Position numbers and translations under genes: made by a program. 64,000 nt of DNA from Cytobacillus sp. NJ13 (lineage in GTDB: Bacteria; Bacillota; Bacilli; Bacillales; Cytobacillaceae): NCBI GenBank assembly GCA_030348385.1, contig JAUCFP010000006.1, positions 4,305,501 to 4,369,500 on the forward strand. Direction: 5' to 3'. How positions within the stretch are numbered: position 1 is the first letter of the stretch; each line of letters begins with the position of its first letter. The notes under the pieces are model-generated. The model was given only the letters and a program-made list of their open reading frames with translations. It ran no database searches and was not told where the DNA came from. Positions 33,380-42,860 of this stretch are shown here, in pieces.

Positions 33380-34605
33380 TGAGAAAACGGATTGTGATTA
33401 CGGGTATAGGCGTGCTATCTCCAATTGGATCAGGACGCCATGAATTTTGGGATGCCTTGGTCAGTGGGAAGATTGGAACATCAGAAATTACGGCATTTGA
33501 TACTTCCATTTTTAAAGTGAATCGAGGTGGCGAGATTAAAAATTTCAAGCCAGAAGATTACTATTCTTCCTCTCATTTTAAGAAAGCGGGAAGAACAACC
33601 CAATTAGCTGTTGCAGCTGCAAAAATGGCGTATCAAGATGCAGGATTGGAGCATGCAGGATACCATCCTGAAAATATAGGTGTCTGCATTGGAACTACAA
33701 TGGGGAATACAGGAATTTTGGAATCTGCGACTGACGCATATCTTGAGAAAGAAGCTGGTCTAGTTTCAGATGCCCTCATTAGTCATTTTCCGAATTCCTA
33801 CATATCAGGTGCTGTGGGGGAGGAATTGAATTTAGAAGGTCCCTGTTTAACGATTCCCACTGCTTGTGCTGCAGGAAACTATGCAATCACTTATGGAAGA
33901 GATTTAATTGAGGATGGGGATGTTGAAATAGCCCTAGTGGGAGGATCGGATGGTCTTTCCAGAGCATGTTATACCACATTTCACCGATTAGGAGCAATTG
34001 CCCCTGAAATCTGTCAGCCTTTTGATAAAGATCGCAAAGGAATGATGGTAAGCGAGGGTTCAGCTGTAATTGTACTTGAAGAAAGAGATCGGGCTCTTGC
34101 GAGAGGTGCAACGATTTATGCTGAGCTGCTCGGATGTGGTTTATCTTGTGATGCTCATCACCCAACCGCCCCGCATCCCAAAGGTTTAGGCGCAATATCT
34201 GCAATGGAAAAAACATTATTGGATGCTGGTGTGGCAAAAGAATCTATTTCTTACATTAGCGCTCATGGAACGGGCACTAAAGCCAACGATACCATAGAGT
34301 CTATTGCCATAAGAGAGGTTTTTGGTGAAGCGGCTGATCGTATACCGGTAAGCTCCATCAAGTCAATGCTTGGTCATACCATGGGGGCAGCTAGTGCAAT
34401 TGAGGCTGTTACATGTGCTCTTGCAATTCATAATAATCTCATACCTCCGACAATGAATTTTAATGAACATGATTCTGATTGTATAAAAAATGTTGTTCCT
34501 AATAAATCCATACAACAAGAAGTAAGGTACACATTAAGTAATTCTTTTGCATTTGGTGGAAATATCTCAACAATTTTAATGGGGGCAGTCAAGAATGCAG
34601 GATAA
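33376..34605 (+). CDS. Beta-ketoacyl-ACP synthase, KS-alpha subunit (FabF-like)
   Basis: A 409-residue condensing enzyme with the full Cys-His-His set: Cys164 in PTACAAG, His297 in SAHGTGT and His334 in MLGHTMGA, with Lys329. This is the catalytic subunit that extends acyl-ACP with malonyl-ACP. The next gene, overlapping by 11 bp, is a catalytically altered paralogue, giving the KS-alpha/KS-beta pair that defines type II polyketide synthases. Start ATG 33376 or 33379. Confidence 0.9.
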   Translation: MMRKRIVITGIGVLSPIGSGRHEFWDALVSGKIGTSEITAFDTSIFKVNRGGEIKNFKPEDYYSSSHFKKAGRTTQLAVAAAKMAYQDAGLEHAGYHPENIGVCIGTTMGNTGILESATDAYLEKEAGLVSDALISHFPNSYISGAVGEELNLEGPCLTIPTACAAGNYAITYGRDLIEDGDVEIALVGGSDGLSRACYTTFHRLGAIAPEICQPFDKDRKGMMVSEGSAVIVLEERDRALARGATIYAELLGCGLSCDAHHPTAPHPKGLGAISAMEKTLLDAGVAKESISYISAHGTGTKANDTIESIAIREVFGEAADRIPVSSIKSMLGHTMGAASAIEAVTCALAIHNNLIPPTMNFNEHDSDCIKNVVPNKSIQQEVRYTLSNSFAFGGNISTILMGAVKNAG

Positions 34606-35818
34606 TCAGGAATCTATTGTTATTACAGGAATTGGAGTCATTTCTCCGCTTGGTATGGATCCTGATTCTCTTTGGCTAGCTTTGGAAGAAGGCAAATCTT
34701 GCCGTAGCATTGCCGATATTGAGGATAATTTCGGTAATAAATACTCATTCTGGACAAATAGAATGAGAGATTGGGATCCTCAAGATTTATTAGGCAATCG
34801 GGGTCTTCAATATCTACAGCCAAGTACACAGTACTTGATTGGTGCCTCCATCCAGGCCTTGCGAAGTGCCGGTTTAATTGTGGAAGATTTGGAACCGGAA
34901 GAATTAGGAGTGGTGATTGGGAGTAATTTTGCAGGGATGAAAATGACTTGGGAATATGATTACACAGCAAGAACGAGGGGACCAAAATATGTTAGTCCAA
35001 TGCAGGCTCCAAATACGCTTGTGAATTCTCCCGCTTCTCATCTTGCGTTAAAAATAAAGTCAAGGGCTTGTAATACTACAGTTTCATCGGGTCAATGTGC
35101 CGGATTGGATGCAATTGGTTATGGAATAAAAATACTGCAGAAAAATCAGGCAAAGTATGTGCTAGTAGGGGGAACAGAAGAGATCAATCCAGCTATTTCA
35201 TGGTATTACAAGAACTCAGGATTTCTGGGTGAAGATTTAAATAAGCCAATGGGATCCCCATACGATCAAGGGAGCGGCGGAATTGTACCGGGGGAAGGAG
35301 CTGCAGTTTTAATCATGGAACGTTTTTCAGATGCCAGACAGAGGAATGCACCTATGTTGGCTGAAGTCAGCTCCTGGTCCAGTGCATTCTCCAAGAAAGA
35401 TAAATCAGGGCAGAGATTCGGATTAGAAAAGGCCATAACGAAAGCTCTTAAAAAAAGCGGAAACAAAGCTGAAGATGTAAAATTAATTCTTTCTGGAGCC
35501 AATGGCCTGCCTTCTTTAGATTTCACTGAACAGGCTGCAATTGAAAAAGTGTTTTCAAATGAAAGGGTACCAATTAGATGCATAAAGAGCATGACTGGTG
35601 AATTAAGTGGAGCAAACGGTCTTTTTCAGATGGCAGCAGCTGCTGGTGTGTTAAATAGGTGCAAGCTTCCCAGAAGGTGTTCGGCAGGATTGCAAGATGA
35701 AAACCTATTGCATAAAGAGGAGTCGCCTTGGGAGGTACCTTCGACTGATGAATGTGTTCTGCTTATTGAACAGGACTTTTTTGGCTCTTCAAGTGCAGTG
35801 GTTGTAAAGGGTGTTTAA
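34595..35818 (+). CDS. Chain-length factor-like KS-beta
   Basis: A 407-residue ketosynthase homologue. Aligned with the upstream KS-alpha, the nucleophile Cys is replaced by Gln (TTVSSGQCAGLDA in place of IPTACAAGNYA), the first His by Asn (SGANGL in place of SAHGTG) and the second His by Glu (SMTGELSGA in place of SMLGHTMGA). Gln at the Cys position is the hallmark of chain-length factors in type II PKSs, which form a heterodimer with KS-alpha and set chain length. It is therefore not a second extension enzyme. A terminator-like hairpin covers its stop codon. Confidence 0.85.
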   Translation: MQDNQESIVITGIGVISPLGMDPDSLWLALEEGKSCRSIADIEDNFGNKYSFWTNRMRDWDPQDLLGNRGLQYLQPSTQYLIGASIQALRSAGLIVEDLEPEELGVVIGSNFAGMKMTWEYDYTARTRGPKYVSPMQAPNTLVNSPASHLALKIKSRACNTTVSSGQCAGLDAIGYGIKILQKNQAKYVLVGGTEEINPAISWYYKNSGFLGEDLNKPMGSPYDQGSGGIVPGEGAAVLIMERFSDARQRNAPMLAEVSSWSSAFSKKDKSGQRFGLEKAITKALKKSGNKAEDVKLILSGANGLPSLDFTEQAAIEKVFSNERVPIRCIKSMTGELSGANGLFQMAAAAGVLNRCKLPRRCSAGLQDENLLHKEESPWEVPSTDECVLLIEQDFFGSSSAVVVKGV

Positions 35819-35838
35819 CTTCTTCACCCTTTATTTTT
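35806..35838 (+). terminator. Intra-operon terminator-like hairpin
   Basis: AAAGGGTG (35806-35813) pairs with CACCCTTT (35825-35832), followed by ATTTTTAT. The 5' arm lies in the KS-beta 3' end. The tail is interrupted by A, so it may be a partial attenuator between KS-beta and the dehydratase gene. Confidence 0.5.
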
Positions 35839-35854
35839 ATGTGAGGTGACTAAA

Positions 35855-36292
35855 ATGAGAAATGAGTATCTATTTGATGAAATTAAAAAGTTATTGCCCC
35901 AGGATTATCCCTTCATTTTTATTGATAGAGTTCAGGAGGTAAGTCCAGGAGAAAAAATTGTATGCAGAAAGAATGTTTCAGGTAATGAGTGGATAGTTCC
36001 AGGGCATTTTCCTGACAAATCTATCTTTCCGGGTGTATTGCTGGTTGAAGCCATGGCTCAGGCGAGCATTTTATTATTCAAATTGAGTCAGGATGGGAAT
36101 GAAACTGGGATGTCTTTTTTGTTATCGTCAGTAAAGTCTCGCTTTCTTGAAACTGTTATTCCGGGAGATCAAATAGAATTTACGTGTGAAGTGATTAAGA
36201 TGTTCGAGTCGGCGGGCATAGTAAAAGCTATAGCGATGGTAGAAGGCAAACTTGTATCTAAAGCTGAATTGACTTTTGCCGTTCAACGCTAA
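35855..36292 (+). CDS. FabZ-like beta-hydroxyacyl-ACP dehydratase
   Basis: A 145-residue single hot-dog domain protein with PGHFPDKSIFPGVLLVEAMAQ, containing catalytic His51 and Glu65 as in FabZ/FabA. It dehydrates beta-hydroxyacyl-ACP to the enoyl form. With the KR and KS pair and no enoyl reductase in view, the cassette should give an unsaturated or polyene chain (inference). I chose the ATG at 35855 because GAGGTG lies 6 nt upstream; the ORF could extend to a GTG at 35846. Confidence 0.88.
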   Translation: MRNEYLFDEIKKLLPQDYPFIFIDRVQEVSPGEKIVCRKNVSGNEWIVPGHFPDKSIFPGVLLVEAMAQASILLFKLSQDGNETGMSFLLSSVKSRFLETVIPGDQIEFTCEVIKMFESAGIVKAIAMVEGKLVSKAELTFAVQR

Positions 36293-36332
36293 AACATAAT
36301 AAATCAATTGTAGGAGAGGGGAGGAGAAAGTG

Positions 36333-39300
36333 ATGAAAGTAAAAAATTTGCTTCAATTACTAGAGCTTAACCTTGAAGACGAAACACGGGGAGTTACCTT
36401 TATCAGCAATAAGCAAGACCAACATATTACATATAATGAACTCCACCAGAAATCTTTACATATATTAGGGGGCCTTCAAAGAAAAGGGATTAAAACTGGT
36501 TCAGAGATTATCATTCTAACAAATGAAGTTAATGTATTTGTCTATATGTTCTGGGCATGTATCATGGGAGGGTTTATTCCAGTCCCCGTCAGCGCAGGTA
36601 ATACTAATGAGCACAAATACAAACTTTTAAAAATATGGAAGCAGATGAATGACCCATTTTTATTCATGGATCAAAAAGGCAGTAGAATTTTGAAAAGTCT
36701 TTCGAGCATAAAGGGTGCTGTTTCTTTAATTAAGCATATCGAGGATAAAACAATTTACTTTGAGGATGTGGACGGATTTGCTGCAGCAGGAAAGTTGCAT
36801 TATGCAAATCCTAAAGATATTGCAATGATACAGTTTTCATCAGGTTCTACTGGAGAACCTAAAGGTGTTACATTAACTCATGAAAACCTTATAACTAATC
36901 TTGAAGGTATTGTAGAAGCAGACCCAAATCATTGGGCAGGGGATAAATTCTTTAGCTGGATGCCATTAACACACGACCTTGGGTTAATTGGATTTCACCT
37001 GGCTCCAATAGCTGCCAAGATCCATCAGTATCTTATGCCTACAAATATGTTTATCCGTTCTCCCCTTAGCTGGTTAAATAAAGTCCAAGAGTATAAAGCA
37101 ACAGTACTATCATCCCCAAATTTTGGATATAAATTTTTACTTGATCGATTTAAGAACGAAGGCACGGATGAGCTGGACTTATCGAGTGTAAGAAAAATCG
37201 TAAATGGTGCTGAACCTATTTCATATGATCTCACACGGGAGTTTATAGAGGTTTTGCATCCATTTGGGCTTAGGGAAAATGTAATGGTCCCTTCCTATGG
37301 AATGGCAGAAGCTGCAGTGGGAGTTACATTTCCGGTTGTGAATGACGGTTTTCTTCCTATTTATATAGATCGAAAAACTCTAAAAATTAATTCGAAAATA
37401 AAAAGATTCTCTCACTATAATCCAAATGCAGCAGTATTAGTCAGTTTAGGAAAAGCAATTAAAGGTACAAGTATCCGGATATGTAATGAGGATGGCAAGG
37501 AGCTGGGAAATAACAGAGTTGGCAGAGTTCAGATCCAGGGGAATAATGTAACAAGTGGTTACTATAATAATTCCGAAGCTACTAAACAGGTAATGACAAA
37601 AGATGGATGGCTGATTACAGGAGACTTGGGTTTCATGAACGACGGGGATTTGACAATCACAGGCAGGGAGAAAGATATTATTTTTATAAATGGTCAAAAC
37701 TACTATCCACATGATATAGAGAGAGTGGCAGAACATGTAGAGGGGATAGAATTAGGAAGAATCGCTGTCTGTGGGGTTTTAAATGAGGATCTTCAGAAGG
37801 AGGACGTAATAGCCTTTGTTTTATATAGGGGACCTTTTGAGGAGTTTGGATCAACTTGCTCCCAACTGAAAGAGCATCTAAATCGAGAATTAGCTATAGA
37901 TCTTGCTAGTGTATTGCCAGTCAAGAAAATTCCACGAACGACAAGCGGAAAAGTGCAAAGATATTTGCTTGCCCAGCAATATGAAGATGGGGAATTTGAT
38001 GAATTAAAAGAACGAGTGGATGAATTATTAGCTTGGGAAAGGTCTTCTCGTTTTATTGCCGCACCTCGAAATAAAATAGAACAGGAGCTTACTGAATACT
38101 TTAAGAAGGTTTTGGAGTTAAATGATGTCAGCATTTATGATCATTTTTTTGAAATGGGTGGAAATTCCTTAAAGGCAAGCCAGATTCTGGGGTTAATATT
38201 TAAAAAATATAGCATCGAAATGACTTTTGAAGAATTGTTTTTATTACCTACAGTTCATAGATTGGCGGCATTTATTCAAAGCTCTGAGAATAAAAGTAAA
38301 TATTCACCATTGGCTTCAGTAGAGGAAAGCAGCTCTTATCCGATTACCCCAATGCAAAGAAAGATATATTTCATGGAGCGCTATGAAGGAATAGGAACTG
38401 CCTATAATGTAACTGCATCATTAAAAGTCACTGGCAGACTTTCGGTGGACAAAGCACAGTCCGCATTTCAGATGCTGATAGACCGCCATGAATCTCTTCG
38501 GACTAATTTTGTTACAGAGAAGGGTGAAATTCGTCAAGTTGTTAACAAATCCATAGCAACTGAAATTGTAAGAATAGATCCAAAAGATATAAATAATTTA
38601 CAACAAGTGATCATTAAGCCTTTCGATCTTGTAGGTGAACAGCTAATAAGGTTTGGAATATGTGAATTAAGTACAGAAGATTTCATATTAATCTTTGATG
38701 TCCATCATATCGTGGCAGACCGAATCTCCATGAGTCTGCTGATCAATGATTTTTTTAATTTCTATGAAGGTAAGGATTTATTCCCTTTGCAGGTGCATTA
38801 TAAAGATTTTTCAATATGGAATGATAAATCAAAGGAAGAGCCCTTTTTTAAAGAGCAAGAAAATTATTGGAGAAGCATTTTGGAAGGTGAGCTCCCGGTT
38901 ATGGAATTTCCTGCAGATTACCGGAGGCCTAAAATTCAAAGTTTTAAAGGGGAAGTTTTGCCATTTTCAGTGAACGGGTCATTACTGGAAAATTTGAGAA
39001 TGCTTGCAAAGGAAACTGATACTACATTATATATGGTTCTGCTCTCAGCATTTAACGTTCTACTTTCTAAGTATACAGGGCAAGAAGACATCATTGTAGG
39101 AACTCCTGTTTCTGGAAGGTATCACCCTGATCTAGAAAGTATCATTGGTATGTTTGTAAATACTTTGCCAATAAGGAGTTTTCCTGAATCCGATAAGTCC
39201 TACGTCAATTTTCTAAAGGAGACTAAGATTCGGATCCTCGATGCCCTAAACCATCAAAGTTATCCAACAGAAGAGCTGCTTAATGAACTTTCATATACTA

Positions 39301-42300
39301 AGGACCCAAGCAGGAACCCATTGTTTGATATGGTTTTTGTGATGCAAAACATGAATAAAAGTTCGTTTAATAATGAGGGGCTCGATATAACAGAAATCCC
39401 CATTAAGTCTCGATTTTCCAAATTTGATTTGACGCTTGAAGCAATTGAAACAGAGGATATCATCCATTTTAATGTTGAGTATAATAGCGGGTTATTTAAG
39501 CAGAATACAGTCAAGCGTTTCATTAATCATTTTAATAATGTATTGGCTGATATCACTCTGCATCCGCAAAAAAAATTAGCTGATATAAATATGCTAAGTG
39601 AAGAAGAGAGGTCTAACGTGCTCTTTTGCTTTAATGATACGGCGAGGGAGTTTCCGGAACATAAAACGATTCATCAATTAATTGAAGAACAGGCAGACCG
39701 TTCGCCGGATGCCCAGGCATTATTCTACAAACAGCAGACGATGACCTATAAAGAGTTAAATAAAAAGGCAAATAATCTAGCATCTTATCTAGTCCAAAAA
39801 GGGATAAGGAATGGAGATTATGTTGGCGTTTTTCTTAACCGTGGTTTTGAAATGATAATCGGGGTTTTAGGCATTCTTAAGGCTGGAGCAGCTTATGTTC
39901 CGCTTGATCCTAGTCTCCCTAAAGGCAGGCTAGACTATATAATAAATAGCCTCCAAATAAAAGCATTGGTTATTAATGATAAACAGAAAAGAAGAGCCGG
40001 GGAGCTAGCGGGAGAACACTTATCATTTTTTATCGATCCAAATCACGTGCATGACTCATTGGGCAGCCCCTCTGTGTCTGTAACTTCAGATGATAATGCC
40101 TATGTTATCTTTACATCTGGTTCTACAGGAATACCTAATGGTGTAAGGGTTAAGCATAAGTCGGTGGTTAATTTGATTGACTGGTTTAATCGGGAATTTA
40201 AAATTGGTCCTGCAGACCGAGTTTTATTTCTGACGTCCCTCAGCTTTGATTTATCTGTTTATGATATTTTTGGAATACTTTCTGCTGGAGGCTCTATCAG
40301 AATTGCTGGTAATGATGAACAGCGAAATCCTTTAATTTTACTAGAATTGATTAAAAATGATCCGATAACCTTGTGGGATTCTGCCCCAGCGGCATTTGGA
40401 CAAATCGTCCCATTTATTCAAAATGGAAAAGCAGCAAGCAATAAGCTTCGGCATGTTTTCTTAAGCGGTGATTGGATTCCCTTATCAACACCTCAGATTA
40501 TCTCGGAGGCATTTCCCTCCGCGAAGCTAATTAGCCTAGGTGGAGCAACGGAAGCGACTGTGTGGTCAAACTTTTATAAGGTGGACAGGGTGTTGCCGGA
40601 TTGGAATAGTATTCCTTACGGGAAGCCTATCCAAAATGCCCAGTATTATATACTCGATAAACATCTTCAACCATGTCCAATTGGTGTGCCGGGTGAATTA
40701 TATATAGGTGGAGATTGTTTGTCTGAAGGATATATTAATTCACCACAGTTAAACAATAAACGTTTTTTATCAAATCCATTTTTAGATTCGAAGTCTGCAA
40801 GGTTGTATAAAACAGGGGATAAGGCAAAATGGCATGAAGATGGAAATATCGAATTTTTAGGTAGACTGGACTTTCAGGTTAAGATAAGAGGTTATCGAAT
40901 TGAACTGGGTGAAATACAGTCGGTGCTATCAATGCATAAAAAGGTTAAGGAAGCCCATGTATTAATGATTGAAAACAGCAATGAGGAAAAATCATTATGC
41001 GCATACATTTTATCTGAAGAAAGGATCAATCCCTCTGAGTTTAGGAGCTTCCTGGCAGAAAGAGTTCCAGAATACATGATTCCATCTTATTTTGTTGTAT
41101 TAGAAAAGCTACCGGTAACCTTAAACGGAAAATTGGATAGAAAAGCATTGCCGGATCCTGATTCTTCCATTGATTTAGGCCAGCAATATGAACCCCCTAA
41201 CAATAGAACTGAAGAGATTCTGGTAAACATTTGGGAAGAGTTGTTGGGGATAAAAGGAATTGGAATAAATGATAACTTCTTCGCACTCGGAGGAGACTCC
41301 ATAAAGGCAATACAAGCGGCAGCGCGTTTAGATAACTATAACCTTAAGATGGATATTAACGATATTTTTAAGTTCCCGACAATTGCCGCCATAAGCAGGC
41401 AGGTGAAGCAGAATGCAAGGGACATTGATCAGGGAGCTGTAAAAGGGGATATCAACTTAACACCAGTTCAGAACTGGTTTTTTGCACAAAAATTCAAAGA
41501 TAAGCACCACTTTAACCAAGCTTTTCTTATAAAGTCGAAAAGCGGATTTGAAACTGAGAAGGTCCAGCTGGTATTTGACCGTCTGCTTGAACACCATGAT
41601 GCTCTTCGAATTGGCATAAATAAAACAAAGGAAGGCATAAAGCTATTTAATCATGATTTAGAGGTTAAGTCGCCAAAGGTAATTTTATATGACTTAACGG
41701 AAGAAAATGAGCCTGAAGGGCTGATAAGTAAAGAGGCAGAGCAGCTTCAAAAAGAAATTGATTTGAGTCACCCTCCTTTCTTAAAGTTAGCTCAATTCAA
41801 TTCAAAAGATGGTGCATATCTTCTGATGATTATTCATCACCTCATTATTGATGGAGTATCTTGGCGGATATTGTTTGAAGATTTTGTCAAAGGCTACAAA
41901 AGTGCGTTGTCTGGTCAGGAAATAAATTTCCCCCCTAAAATGGATTCCTTCCAGACTTGGTCTAATCAGCTGGATATTTATTCAAAGAGTTTGACTTTAG
42001 AAAATGAGATTCCTTATTGGAGAAAGATTTCTAATTGCATGGAAGCGGCTTTGCCGAAAGATATTAATAGTCACAATAATAAAAATAACTCCTCAGAAAC
42101 TATCGAATTTTATCTTGATGAAATTTATACGGAAAACCTTTTGACAAAATCAAGTCAGGCATTTAATACCGGTGTTGAAACGATACTATTAACGGCATTA
42201 AGTCTGGCAATATACGAATGGACGAAAAAGGCTGCAGTTTCCATAAATTTAGAGGGACACGGCAGAATAAACATTACTAAGGATTTGAAGATTGATAGAA

Positions 42301-42854
42301 CGGTCGGATGGTTCACATCTATGTATCCGGTTCTTCTTGAATTTGATCCATATAAAAGTAAAGGTTATCAAATTAAACAGATTAAAGAATTGCTCATAAA
42401 GGTTCCAAACGGAGGGATTGGCTACGGGTTATTGAAATATAGTTCACATTCTATTGCCGGGGAATTTAATAATGATATGAATCCTGAAATTAGCTTTAAC
42501 TACCTAGGTCAATTTAATCGTGAAATTGACGGGAAAGCTATTACTCTTTCCTATTTACCTTTAGGTGATACGGTAAGTCCCGAAGCAAACAGACCATATT
42601 CGTTGAATATTAATTGTTATGTAAAAGATGATCAGTTCGTTATGATGCTTGAGTACAGCAGCAATGAGTATCTAAGCCAAACCATGAATATGCTGACCAA
42701 TCTTTATAAAAAGCATCTGATTGAACTAATTGACTACTGTACGAATGCAGAACAAGAGCTAACGCCAAGTGACCTAACCTTTAGCGGTTTCGATATTGAA
42801 GAACTAGAAAGTTTTATCCAGGAAGTTGCTGTAGGACTGGCAGATGAGGAGTAA
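36333..42854 (+). CDS. NRPS 1: acyl-AMP ligase-PCP-C-A(Cys-like?)-PCP-E
   Basis: About 2173 residues. Order: fatty acyl-AMP ligase (about 10-590; FSSGSTGEPKGVTLTHENL, MAEAAVGVTF, TGDLGF); PCP (GGNSLKAS, Ser near 610); condensation domain (about 668-1100; its HHxxxDG reads HHIVADR, with Gly replaced by Arg); A domain (about 1115-1600; TSGSTGIPNG, FDLSVYDIFG); PCP (GGDSIKA, near 1655); epimerase (about 1708-2145; HHLIIDGVSWRIL, RTVGWFTS). It should activate an acyl chain and attach it to the first residue in D form. My reading of the A code is DLYDFSLVWK, nearest to Cys codes such as DLYNLSLIWK; low certainty. The C terminus has a TPSDLTF...FDIEELE docking helix. ATG 36333 follows GAGGAG. Confidence 0.9.
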   Translation: MKVKNLLQLLELNLEDETRGVTFISNKQDQHITYNELHQKSLHILGGLQRKGIKTGSEIIILTNEVNVFVYMFWACIMGGFIPVPVSAGNTNEHKYKLLKIWKQMNDPFLFMDQKGSRILKSLSSIKGAVSLIKHIEDKTIYFEDVDGFAAAGKLHYANPKDIAMIQFSSGSTGEPKGVTLTHENLITNLEGIVEADPNHWAGDKFFSWMPLTHDLGLIGFHLAPIAAKIHQYLMPTNMFIRSPLSWLNKVQEYKATVLSSPNFGYKFLLDRFKNEGTDELDLSSVRKIVNGAEPISYDLTREFIEVLHPFGLRENVMVPSYGMAEAAVGVTFPVVNDGFLPIYIDRKTLKINSKIKRFSHYNPNAAVLVSLGKAIKGTSIRICNEDGKELGNNRVGRVQIQGNNVTSGYYNNSEATKQVMTKDGWLITGDLGFMNDGDLTITGREKDIIFINGQNYYPHDIERVAEHVEGIELGRIAVCGVLNEDLQKEDVIAFVLYRGPFEEFGSTCSQLKEHLNRELAIDLASVLPVKKIPRTTSGKVQRYLLAQQYEDGEFDELKERVDELLAWERSSRFIAAPRNKIEQELTEYFKKVLELNDVSIYDHFFEMGGNSLKASQILGLIFKKYSIEMTFEELFLLPTVHRLAAFIQSSENKSKYSPLASVEESSSYPITPMQRKIYFMERYEGIGTAYNVTASLKVTGRLSVDKAQSAFQMLIDRHESLRTNFVTEKGEIRQVVNKSIATEIVRIDPKDINNLQQVIIKPFDLVGEQLIRFGICELSTEDFILIFDVHHIVADRISMSLLINDFFNFYEGKDLFPLQVHYKDFSIWNDKSKEEPFFKEQENYWRSILEGELPVMEFPADYRRPKIQSFKGEVLPFSVNGSLLENLRMLAKETDTTLYMVLLSAFNVLLSKYTGQEDIIVGTPVSGRYHPDLESIIGMFVNTLPIRSFPESDKSYVNFLKETKIRILDALNHQSYPTEELLNELSYTKDPSRNPLFDMVFVMQNMNKSSFNNEGLDITEIPIKSRFSKFDLTLEAIETEDIIHFNVEYNSGLFKQNTVKRFINHFNNVLADITLHPQKKLADINMLSEEERSNVLFCFNDTAREFPEHKTIHQLIEEQADRSPDAQALFYKQQTMTYKELNKKANNLASYLVQKGIRNGDYVGVFLNRGFEMIIGVLGILKAGAAYVPLDPSLPKGRLDYIINSLQIKALVINDKQKRRAGELAGEHLSFFIDPNHVHDSLGSPSVSVTSDDNAYVIFTSGSTGIPNGVRVKHKSVVNLIDWFNREFKIGPADRVLFLTSLSFDLSVYDIFGILSAGGSIRIAGNDEQRNPLILLELIKNDPITLWDSAPAAFGQIVPFIQNGKAASNKLRHVFLSGDWIPLSTPQIISEAFPSAKLISLGGATEATVWSNFYKVDRVLPDWNSIPYGKPIQNAQYYILDKHLQPCPIGVPGELYIGGDCLSEGYINSPQLNNKRFLSNPFLDSKSARLYKTGDKAKWHEDGNIEFLGRLDFQVKIRGYRIELGEIQSVLSMHKKVKEAHVLMIENSNEEKSLCAYILSEERINPSEFRSFLAERVPEYMIPSYFVVLEKLPVTLNGKLDRKALPDPDSSIDLGQQYEPPNNRTEEILVNIWEELLGIKGIGINDNFFALGGDSIKAIQAAARLDNYNLKMDINDIFKFPTIAAISRQVKQNARDIDQGAVKGDINLTPVQNWFFAQKFKDKHHFNQAFLIKSKSGFETEKVQLVFDRLLEHHDALRIGINKTKEGIKLFNHDLEVKSPKVILYDLTEENEPEGLISKEAEQLQKEIDLSHPPFLKLAQFNSKDGAYLLMIIHHLIIDGVSWRILFEDFVKGYKSALSGQEINFPPKMDSFQTWSNQLDIYSKSLTLENEIPYWRKISNCMEAALPKDINSHNNKNNSSETIEFYLDEIYTENLLTKSSQAFNTGVETILLTALSLAIYEWTKKAAVSINLEGHGRINITKDLKIDRTVGWFTSMYPVLLEFDPYKSKGYQIKQIKELLIKVPNGGIGYGLLKYSSHSIAGEFNNDMNPEISFNYLGQFNREIDGKAITLSYLPLGDTVSPEANRPYSLNINCYVKDDQFVMMLEYSSNEYLSQTMNMLTNLYKKHLIELIDYCTNAEQELTPSDLTFSGFDIEELESFIQEVAVGLADEE

Positions 42855-42860
42855 GCGATT

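Noticed and set aside
34595..35818. Second active ketosynthase
   Set aside because: All three catalytic residues are replaced; it is a chain-length factor, not an extension enzyme.
38300..39600. Heterocyclisation (Cy) domain expected next to a Cys-like A domain
   Set aside because: The domain has an HHxxxD motif, not DxxxxD, so it is an ordinary condensation domain; this weakens the Cys assignment or means no thiazoline is formed there.
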